This document shows, one piece after another, positions 1 through 5,377 of a stretch of 11,593 nucleotides of DNA; positions within the stretch are counted from its first letter, which is position 1, and each line of letters starts with the position of its first letter. The position numbers were made by a program, and so were the translations under genes. Where the stretch lies: the NCBI GenBank assembly GCA_028866355.1, contig JAGWIH010000040.1, positions 1 to 11,593 of the forward strand. Direction: 5' to 3'. The DNA comes from Alphaproteobacteria bacterium (GTDB lineage: Bacteria; Pseudomonadota; Alphaproteobacteria; ATCC43930; CGMCC-115725). Below the pieces are notes generated by a model. It was given only the letters and a program-made list of their open reading frames with translations, made no database searches and had not been told where the DNA came from.

Positions 1-903
1 CGGCTCATTCATCCGCGCCTGATCGATATGGCGACGACGACGCTTGCCGCCGGCCATGCCATGCTCGCCGGACAGAACCCGTACACATTGCCAATCGATC
101 CGGAAGGCGGCGGCGCATTTGCCGGCTACAAATATTTGCCGGTGATGCCTGCAATTTACCTTCCGCTTGGGCTGGCGCTCGGCGCGCGCGGTGTCCTGGT
201 CACGAACTTGCTGCTCCAGGCCGCGGCGGTCGCGCTGATGCTGGGCCTCGGGCGGCGCGCCGGCGGATACCGTACCGGCTTTGTCGCCGCCGCGCTGTAT
301 CTGTCGCTGCCGCTCGTGGCAGAGCAGCTGTTCGCCAAGGGCACGACCGATCTGGCGGCAATCGTGCCGCTTCTGCTCGCTTTTGTCGCGTTTGAGCGCA
401 GCGATTTCCTGTCCGGTCTCTGCGTCGGTTTATCGATCGCGACCAAGCTGTTTCCCGGCCCACTGTTCGTGCCGTGTCTATTGCCGCCCGGCGCCGGCGC
501 GCGAGTGCGCTATGGTCTCGGCATCCTATGCGGCATGCTGCCGATCCTGCCTTACGCGATCGCCACGCCCGGCGCGTTCACCGACAACATCATCCTGTTC
601 AACGCCATCCGTCGGCCCGACACCACCAGTTGGCTCGCTTTCGCGCCCGACGGCGCGGCGCTCGTCGCACGGTCGACCTTCGTGGCGCTGGCATTCGCGA
701 TCACGGTCCATGTCTGGCGGCGCGCGCCAAACCTGAGCGTGCGGTGCGCCTTAGCGGCAGCGTTGACTCTGGCGGTCATTCTGGCGGCGCCGACGGCGCA
801 CCACAATTACCAGCTTTGGTGGCTGCCGTTCTATGCCCTGGCGCTGGGTGCGACGCTGAGGCAACCCCTCAGGGGTTTGCAAAAGCCGGTGGCCGCGTTA
901 TAG
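1..903 (+). CDS. GT87/GT-C-type integral membrane glycosyltransferase, 5'-truncated by window edge
   Basis: The frame is open from base 1 to the TAG at 901-903, so the first ATG at 28 is unlikely to be the true start: the residues before it (RLIHPRLID) already look like the first extracytoplasmic loop of a GT-C enzyme. About 300 residues are visible. They show an Asp at visible residue 9, a Gly-Gln-Asn-Pro-Tyr (GQNPY) stretch at about 24-28, a KYLPVMP segment at about 44-50, and a 'G(L)xxGLxxATKLFPG' segment with Lys at about 149. These match the polyprenol-phosphate-sugar-dependent mannosyltransferase-like family GT87 (former DUF2029): an acidic loop after TM1, an N/G-P-Y step, a Y-x-P loop before a helix, and a conserved Lys-x-x-P. 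Many hydrophobic helices place it in the inner membrane with periplasmic active loops. By family knowledge it would transfer a sugar from a lipid-phosphate donor; donor and acceptor are unknown. The CoxIV gene begins 30 nt downstream. Confidence 0.85.
   Translation, partial: RLIHPRLIDMATTTLAAGHAMLAGQNPYTLPIDPEGGGAFAGYKYLPVMPAIYLPLGLALGARGVLVTNLLLQAAAVALMLGLGRRAGGYRTGFVAAALYLSLPLVAEQLFAKGTTDLAAIVPLLLAFVAFERSDFLSGLCVGLSIATKLFPGPLFVPCLLPPGAGARVRYGLGILCGMLPILPYAIATPGAFTDNIILFNAIRRPDTTSWLAFAPDGAALVARSTFVALAFAITVHVWRRAPNLSVRCALAAALTLAVILAAPTAHHNYQLWWLPFYALALGATLRQPLRGLQKPVAAL
856..880 (+). repeat. Two overlapping, mutually exclusive hairpins near the 3' end of the glycosyltransferase gene
   Basis: CTGAGG (856-861) pairs with CCTCAG (867-872). 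Alternatively GCAACCCC (861-868) pairs with GGGGTTTGC (872-880) with one bulge. The two structures share bases and cannot form together. They lie in coding sequence 23-47 nt before the stop, without a U-run, so they are not an intrinsic terminator. Confidence 0.4.
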
Positions 904-904
904 G
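877..904 (+). promoter_or_regulatory. Possible sigma70-like promoter for the small CoxIV gene
   Basis: TTGCAA (877-882) and TATAGG (899-904) are separated by 16 nt and lie across the stop codon of the upstream glycosyltransferase gene. Each hexamer matches the consensus at 4 of 6 positions. Initiation near 911 would give a leader of about 23 nt with a GGGGG ribosome-binding-like run at 923-927, 6 nt before the ATG at 934. The match is moderate and co-transcription with the upstream gene is equally possible. Confidence 0.3.
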
Positions 905-933
905 TTGCGCAGTTACCAGTTCGGGGGCGTTTG

Positions 934-1053
934 ATGAGCACGTTCGACCTGCAACCGCATCGTGAGACTTGGCTTGGGTTCGCGCGGCTGCTTCGCTGGT
1001 CCATCGGGACGATCGTCGTCGTCCTGCTGTTGCTCGCCTATTTCCTGGTCTAA
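934..1053 (+). CDS. aa3-type cytochrome c oxidase subunit IV-like small membrane protein
   Basis: This is a 39-residue protein, too short for most gene-length cut-offs. It starts MSTFDLQPHRETWLGF, is followed by a short basic stretch (ARLLRWS), and ends in one hydrophobic helix of about 16 residues (from IGT to LAYFLV). The pattern H-x-x-T-W/Y-x-x-F followed by a Lys/Arg-Trp step and a single transmembrane helix is that of the bacterial aa3-type cytochrome c oxidase subunit IV family, a small accessory subunit of the terminal oxidase in alphaproteobacteria. It probably sits in the inner membrane as a single-pass protein beside the catalytic oxidase subunits, which are not encoded here. The ATG at 934 follows a GGGGG run by 6 nt. 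Its TAA stop overlaps the TAG stop of the convergent ndk gene by 4 nt, leaving no room for a terminator between them. The exact role of the subunit is poorly defined. Confidence 0.8.
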   Translation: MSTFDLQPHRETWLGFARLLRWSIGTIVVVLLLLAYFLV

Positions 1054-1460
1054 AGCTCGGGAAAGAAGAAGGCGATTTCGCGTTTCGCGGTCTCGGTCGA
1101 ATCCGAGCCGTGCACCGAATTAGCCTCGATCGATTCGGCGAAATCCTTCCGGATCGTTCCCGGCGCCGCTTTCGAGGGATCCGTGGCGCCCATGATCTCG
1201 CGATTGAGCGCGACCGCGTTGTCGCCCTCGAGCACCTGGACCACTACAGGGCCCGAAATCATGAAGGCGACGAGGCTGCCGAAAAACGGCCGTTCCTTGT
1301 GCACGTCATAGAAGCCCTCGGCCTGCGTGCGCGACAATTGCATCGGCTTCTGCGCGACGATCTTAAGGCCGCGCGCGGTGAAGCGGGCATTGATCTTGTC
1401 GGTTAGCTTGCGACGCGTCGCGTCGGGCTTGATGATCGAAAGCGTGCGTTCCTTGGCCAT
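1050..1460 (-). CDS. ndk: Nucleoside diphosphate kinase
   Basis: This 136-residue protein is close to the usual length of about 140 for bacterial Ndk. It begins MAKERTLSIIKPDAT with the phosphate-binding Lys of IKPDA at residue 11. It contains HKERPFF at 54-60, VQVLEG at 74-79, the substrate-loop segment REIMGATDP at 87-95, and the active-site block NSVHGSDS at 114-121, with the phospho-accepting His at 117. The enzyme is cytosolic and transfers the gamma phosphate from ATP to other nucleoside diphosphates, balancing the (d)NTP pools. The start is supported by a GAGG Shine-Dalgarno sequence 8 nt upstream and a sigma70-like promoter just beyond it. The gene is last in the minus-strand run after pepA-holC, but the 60-nt gap with its own promoter suggests it can be transcribed independently. 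Its stop overlaps that of the convergent CoxIV gene. Confidence 0.98.
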   Translation of the reverse strand: MAKERTLSIIKPDATRRKLTDKINARFTARGLKIVAQKPMQLSRTQAEGFYDVHKERPFFGSLVAFMISGPVVVQVLEGDNAVALNREIMGATDPSKAAPGTIRKDFAESIEANSVHGSDSTETAKREIAFFFPEL

Positions 1461-1495
1461 GGGTCGAGCCTCTTTGGTAGCGTAAAAGTCGCGGG

Positions 1496-1524
1496 TTTAT
1501 AGCGGGACCGGCAAGCGGCTTCAA
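1496..1524 (-). promoter_or_regulatory. Sigma70-like promoter for ndk
   Basis: On the minus strand TTGAAG (1524-1519) and TATAAA (1501-1496) are separated by exactly 17 nt. They match the consensus hexamers at 4 of 6 and 5 of 6 positions. The -35 overlaps the TGA stop codon of holC at 1521-1523. A start near 1489 would give a leader of roughly 28 nt containing the GAGG at 1472-1469. Confidence 0.6.
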
Positions 1525-1973
1525 CCTGCGCCCGCCTTTTCCCAGCCCTTTTCGGTCTGCTGCCAATAGGTCATGGCATGGCCGGCGGCCTTGGCCTGCT
1601 GCCAGCGTCCGCGCGCCGAACTCACCGCGGCCTCGTCGTTGCCGTCGAAGACATCGAGCACGCGCTTGTAGCGGTCGACATGCTGCGACGTCGCGCCGTC
1701 GACCAACACCAGCATGTCGGCGTTGTTGGGGTTTTCGTCGTCAACAGTGAGCCAGATTGGCTGTTGCGCGGCGTTGCCGTCCTTCGCCGAGCCGTGCGGC
1801 AGGAACGCGGCGTCGCCATACGTCCACAGCACTGCGTTGAGATGGTCGACGCGCTCCGTCGAGCCGGCCATCAGCACGACGCGATAACCGCTGGCAAAGG
1901 CTTTTTCGAGCAGCTGCGGCAAGGCGCGATCGAGCGTCAGGCTCCGCAGATGATAGAAGCCGATCTCAGTCAC
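1521..1973 (-). CDS. holC: DNA polymerase III subunit chi
   Basis: This 150-residue protein begins VTEIGFYHL (GTG start), typical of the chi subunit N-terminus, and carries the family blocks GSTERVDHLNAVLWTY, FLPHG and QPIWLT. Its length is near that of E. coli chi (about 147). Chi is part of the clamp-loader assembly; it binds the C-terminal tail of single-stranded DNA-binding protein and links it to the polymerase III holoenzyme. The frame stays open further upstream, but those residues lie inside pepA coding sequence and do not resemble chi. The GTG at 1973-1971 gives the expected N-terminus and a 4-nt GTGA overlap with the pepA stop, so translation is probably coupled to pepA. pepA-holC is a widely conserved pair, as in E. 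coli. Confidence 0.95.
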   Translation of the reverse strand: MTEIGFYHLRSLTLDRALPQLLEKAFASGYRVVLMAGSTERVDHLNAVLWTYGDAAFLPHGSAKDGNAAQQPIWLTVDDENPNNADMLVLVDGATSQHVDRYKRVLDVFDGNDEAAVSSARGRWQQAKAAGHAMTYWQQTEKGWEKAGAG

Positions 1974-3466
1974 TTGCCGTCGCGGGCCTCGTAATTGTCG
2001 CGCACGAACCGGTTCAACAGCCGTACGCCGTATCCGGTCGCGCCCTTCGGCACCGTCGGCTTGTCCTTGTTCGCCCATGCCGTACCGGCAATGTCGAGAT
2101 GCGCCCACGGCACCTTGTTGACGAAGCGTTCGAGGAATGTTGCGGCGGTGACGCTGCCGGCGTCGCGACTACCGCTGATGTTCTTCACGTCGGCGGCGTC
2201 GCTATCCATCATCTTGTTGTAGGCGTCGCCCAACGGCATGCGCCACAAGGTTTCACCGGTCGCCTTGCCCGCCGCGGTCAATTGTTCGGCGAGCTTGTCG
2301 TCGTTGCTGTAGAGACCGGCATGCTCGTGGCCGAGCGCAATGATGATCGCGCCGGTCAGCGTCGCGAGATCGATCATCGCCCGCGGCTTGAAACGATCCT
2401 GGCAGTACCAGAGCGCGTCGGCCAGAACCAAGCGCCCCTCGGCGTCGGTGTTGAGAACCTCGATGGTCTGGCCCGACATCGATTTGACGATGTCACCCGG
2501 ACGCTGCGCCGAGCCCGACGGCATGTTCTCGGCGAGCGCACCGATACCGATGACGTTGACCTTGGCCTTGCGTCCGGCCAGCGCCTTCATCAGGCCGATG
2601 ACCGCGCCGGCGCCGCCCATGTCCCATTTCATGTCCTCCATGCCGGCGGACGGCTTGATCGAGATGCCGCCGGTGTCGAAGGTGATGCCCTTGCCGACAA
2701 AGGCGATCGGCGCCTGCCTCTTGTCGTCGCCGCCGTGCCATTGCATCACCAACAGTCGTGGCGGCCGCGCGCTTCCCTGTCCGACGCCGAGCAGCGCGCC
2801 CATGCCGAGCGCCGCCATTTTTTTCTCGTCGAGAATTTCGACCGTGACACCGAGCGCCGTCAGCGTCTTGGCTTGCTCGGCAAGAGTTTCCGGATAGATC
2901 ACGTTGGCGGGCTCGGAAACCAGGTCGCGCGTGAAGAACACGCCGTCCGCGATCCGATCGAGCGGCGTATAACGCCGGCGCGCCGCGTTACCGTCTTCGA
3001 CCAGGATCGACAAGGTCTTGAGCGACGGCTTCTGTTCCGGCTTTTCCTTGGTGCGGTATTTGTCGAAGCGGTAGGAGCGCAGCCGAGCGCCATAGGCGAC
3101 GTGCGCGGCGACCTCGGCCGCGCGGTCACCGGCCTCGATCAGCACTGCCGCCTCGCTTTCGCCGGCGCCGTTGAGCGTCGCCAGGATGACGCCGCCACAC
3201 CGTTGCCACAGCGCGCGATCCGCGGGATCGGCGTTGCCGGTCCCGATCAGCAGCACGCGCGCCACGCCGAGTTTGGCCGGCGCTAAGATCGCCAGCGTCT
3301 CTTCCGCCTTACCTTTGAAGCGCGATGCGCCCAGCGCGCGGCTCAAGGCCTTGCCGCTGCGGCGATCGAGTTGCGTCCCCTGGGGCGACAGTTTGCGTCC
3401 ATCCGCGACGAAGAGGACGAGCGTTCCAGTCCGGGGCAGACGGGGCGGCGTGAATTTGATTTTCAT
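1970..3466 (-). CDS. pepA: Leucyl aminopeptidase (M17 cytosol aminopeptidase)
   Basis: This 498-residue protein has the usual length for family M17 (E. coli PepA is 503). Residues 1 to about 165 form the variable N-terminal domain and the rest the catalytic domain. The two-metal site and catalytic residues are all present: VGKG with Lys259, FDTGG with Asp264, Lys271 in SIKP, KWDMGGAG with Asp282, and the signature NTDAEGRL with Asp341, Glu343 and Arg345. The enzyme is cytosolic, normally hexameric, and removes N-terminal residues (preferring Leu) from peptides. In E. coli the same protein also binds DNA at cer/carAB; nothing here shows whether this one does. An earlier ATG 18 nt upstream exists, but the ATG at 3466 is preferred because GAGG (3477-3474) lies 7 nt before it and MKIKF is the natural N-terminus. 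A separate promoter lies between it and the upstream membrane-protein gene. Confidence 0.97.
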   Translation of the reverse strand: MKIKFTPPRLPRTGTLVLFVADGRKLSPQGTQLDRRSGKALSRALGASRFKGKAEETLAILAPAKLGVARVLLIGTGNADPADRALWQRCGGVILATLNGAGESEAAVLIEAGDRAAEVAAHVAYGARLRSYRFDKYRTKEKPEQKPSLKTLSILVEDGNAARRRYTPLDRIADGVFFTRDLVSEPANVIYPETLAEQAKTLTALGVTVEILDEKKMAALGMGALLGVGQGSARPPRLLVMQWHGGDDKRQAPIAFVGKGITFDTGGISIKPSAGMEDMKWDMGGAGAVIGLMKALAGRKAKVNVIGIGALAENMPSGSAQRPGDIVKSMSGQTIEVLNTDAEGRLVLADALWYCQDRFKPRAMIDLATLTGAIIIALGHEHAGLYSNDDKLAEQLTAAGKATGETLWRMPLGDAYNKMMDSDAADVKNISGSRDAGSVTAATFLERFVNKVPWAHLDIAGTAWANKDKPTVPKGATGYGVRLLNRFVRDNYEARDGK

Positions 3467-3497
3467 CAGCGATCCTCGATACATACCGCGAAACAGC

Positions 3498-3527
3498 GAT
3501 AGAGCGTTGAAAACGCTGATGTGTCAA
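3498..3527 (-). promoter_or_regulatory. Candidate promoter for pepA-holC
   Basis: In the 66-nt gap before pepA the minus strand carries a perfect TTGACA (3527-3522). At 17-18 nt spacing the downstream element is weak: CTCTAT (3504-3499) or TCTATC (3503-3498), with at most 3 of 6 consensus matches. Transcription would start about 20-25 nt upstream of the GAGG ribosome-binding site. The spacer holds an inverted repeat, described separately. Confidence 0.45.
3503..3517. repeat. Inverted repeat in the pepA promoter spacer
   Basis: AGCGTT (3503-3508) and its exact complement AACGCT (3512-3517) flank a 3-nt centre. The 15-bp palindrome falls between the TTGACA and the weak -10 of the proposed pepA promoter, a position where a repressor or activator could bind. 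It has no U-run on either strand, so it is not a convincing terminator. One 6-bp palindrome can arise by chance. Confidence 0.4.
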
Positions 3528-3540
3528 CCGGCTCAACCGG
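3524..3540. repeat. Tandem 8-bp direct repeat at the end of the 614-residue membrane-protein gene
   Basis: TCAACCGG occurs at 3524-3531 and again at 3533-3540, a 9-nt period. The copy at 3533 supplies the TGA stop codon of the membrane-protein gene; the other contributes to the TTGACA of the pepA promoter. It may be a small local duplication or chance. Confidence 0.5.
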
Positions 3541-5377
3541 ACAAGCAGAGTGGTGCCAAGGCGATGACACGCGACCAATGACCTTCATCGGCGGCCGGAT
3601 ATTGCCAATGATCGACAAGCGTCCAGCCATTGGTCTCGTGCGCAAAGAGCGCCGCTTCGCCGGCTGGAACGCCGGCCATGCCCGACGGCGTGCACGAGAT
3701 CACGGCCCATTGATCGGCGGCAAGTCCGGCGAACGGATCGGGCCTCAGCGTCGACACGTCATCAAGAATCAGATTCGGCCGGCGCGGCGGCGTCATCCGC
3801 AACAGACCTTCAAGGACCGGATACAGGCTGCCGCCATCGCCGGGTAGAATGAGTGCAACGCGATCATCCCGTCCGACCGCGTCAGCAATGTGCCGCGCGA
3901 GATCCCAAGCGCGCACCTGAGGTGTTTCGAGATCGAAGCGCACCCAATGAATGAATGCCGCCGGACACACGATGAATACGACGATTGCCAGTCCAGCCAA
4001 CCAACCGCGATGCTGCGGCTGTTGGCGCTCGAACCATGTGCGCGCAGGCCCGCGCAGCATAAACACCAGCGTCACCATCAACAGCAGCGCCAGATGCGTG
4101 TTGTAGCGGAAGAATGAGTGCGCATCGGTTGTCATCTGGCCACTGAAATGCCCGATATAGCTGACGAGCAGCGCGGCGTTGTAAGCGAGCGTAACGACCA
4201 GCAAGATGAGACCGGCACGCTGGCTGACCGTGTCTAGGGGCGGATGGCGCCACGCGCACACCATAAATCCGATCAGCGCGGCGACCAGCGGCCCGAAGAG
4301 TACGATCTTCTCGCCGACAACGTGCGCGATCTGACTGAAGACGGTCGGCAACAAATGCCACTGCCATTGGCCCAGCGGCATCCAGGTCAATTCGACATCG
4401 GGATTGGCGAATCGCGCGTGCACGTACCAGGTCCACGCGGCGTAGAGGATCGCGGCTGGGATGGCGGCGACGACCGCACGCTGGACGTCGGCACGACGCC
4501 CATCGCCGGGTGCCGGCGGCTGCAAAGCCGCCGCGAACACCATGCCGAGCATCAAGGCAATGCTGTCCTGTTTGATTTCGACCAAAGCGGCAAGCGCCGT
4601 CGCGAACAACCAAACCGATGCGCGATCGCGTCGCAAGACGAGATACCCGGCGACGGCAAGCACGACGGTCACTGACGGCTCGCTATATCCCGACAGGTGA
4701 TAGCGTGGCACGAACCCCGGATTGAGCGCCGTTGCCAGCAACAAGCCGAACGCAACCACGCTCCATGTCGGTGGTTCTGCCCGATCGTCGCTGTCGGCCA
4801 CCAGACGAGCAAGCAACAAACCGGCGGCGAGTTGCAGTACGACGTTGAAAGCGATCAGCGCCACGAACGGGAACTGCGGTGTCACCAAGCCGGCAATTAG
4901 CGCGACGAACTGGAGGTTGTAAGGTGCGGCCGGCAGTAGCGAATGCGCCGCCACCCTCCCGGCGGCGGGAAACAGGCCGTGGTCATACAGGTAGGCGGCA
5001 TTGGGGAGGAGATTGAGAAACGTATCGGGCTGGCTCGGCCGCGCCGAGGCCATCACGGCCAATAATGGCAGCGACAGCAACAAGACACGCCCCAGTGCTC
5101 GCCAGTCCGCGGCCAGCAGCCGGCTTTGCGGCCAGATCAGGCCGAAAACCCCCGCCGCCGTCAGTGCGACGGCGGGAATGCGCAACGACACCAGCAGGGC
5201 CACGCCCCAGATCGTGAGAACCCAGCATGCGACGCCCCATCCCGCGATCAGGGCAATTTCGGGCAACGCGCCGCCGCGACTCACCAAGCGGCCGAGCCCG
5301 ATAAAGATCAAGGCGGCAAAGCCAACTGCGGCCCAACCGACAAGCTGAGCCAAGCTCGGCACCAGCAACGCGATCAT
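3533..5377 (-). CDS. Polytopic membrane protein, GT-C-like, with C-terminal soluble domain
   Basis: I do not recognise a named family. The protein has 614 residues with about ten or more hydrophobic segments between residue 1 and about 478, then a roughly 130-residue hydrophilic C-terminal domain with LPGDGG at 511-516. The loop after the early helices reads QPDTFLNLLPNAAYLYDHG (116-134). Later come YSEPS (231-235), EIKQDS (267-272) and FRYNTH (423-428). Acidic residues in early extracytoplasmic loops, a Y-x-E-P step and a R-Y-x-x-H segment in a long polytopic protein are reminiscent of GT-C lipid-phosphate-sugar glycosyltransferases, so that is an inference and not an assignment. The ATG at 5377 overlaps the TGA of the upstream gene by 4 nt (ATGA), implying translational coupling and a shared function. 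The open frame continues upstream of this ATG only in the other gene's coding sequence. It ends 66 nt before pepA. Confidence 0.88.
   Translation of the reverse strand: MIALLVPSLAQLVGWAAVGFAALIFIGLGRLVSRGGALPEIALIAGWGVACWVLTIWGVALLVSLRIPAVALTAAGVFGLIWPQSRLLAADWRALGRVLLLSLPLLAVMASARPSQPDTFLNLLPNAAYLYDHGLFPAAGRVAAHSLLPAAPYNLQFVALIAGLVTPQFPFVALIAFNVVLQLAAGLLLARLVADSDDRAEPPTWSVVAFGLLLATALNPGFVPRYHLSGYSEPSVTVVLAVAGYLVLRRDRASVWLFATALAALVEIKQDSIALMLGMVFAAALQPPAPGDGRRADVQRAVVAAIPAAILYAAWTWYVHARFANPDVELTWMPLGQWQWHLLPTVFSQIAHVVGEKIVLFGPLVAALIGFMVCAWRHPPLDTVSQRAGLILLVVTLAYNAALLVSYIGHFSGQMTTDAHSFFRYNTHLALLLMVTLVFMLRGPARTWFERQQPQHRGWLAGLAIVVFIVCPAAFIHWVRFDLETPQVRAWDLARHIADAVGRDDRVALILPGDGGSLYPVLEGLLRMTPPRRPNLILDDVSTLRPDPFAGLAADQWAVISCTPSGMAGVPAGEAALFAHETNGWTLVDHWQYPAADEGHWSRVIALAPLCLSG

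Noticed and set aside
969..1406. 145-codon plus-strand frame opposite ndk
   Set aside because: Antisense to an unmistakable ndk and overlapping the CoxIV gene in another frame; Arg-rich composition of a shadow.
1974..2108. Longer HolC with 45 extra N-terminal residues
   Set aside because: The extension overlaps pepA coding sequence and is not chi-like; the GTG at 1973 gives the canonical TEIGFYHL N-terminus.
2099..3286. 395-codon open frame on the plus strand opposite pepA
   Set aside because: It lies wholly antisense to pepA, is rich in Arg, His and Asp as expected for a high-GC shadow frame, and shows no family motif.
3467..3484. Earlier ATG for pepA giving six extra residues
   Set aside because: The GAGG at 3477-3474 would lie inside the coding sequence; it is well placed for the ATG at 3466.
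3503..3517. Intrinsic terminator after the membrane-protein genes
   Set aside because: The stem is only 6 bp and no U-run follows on the minus strand.
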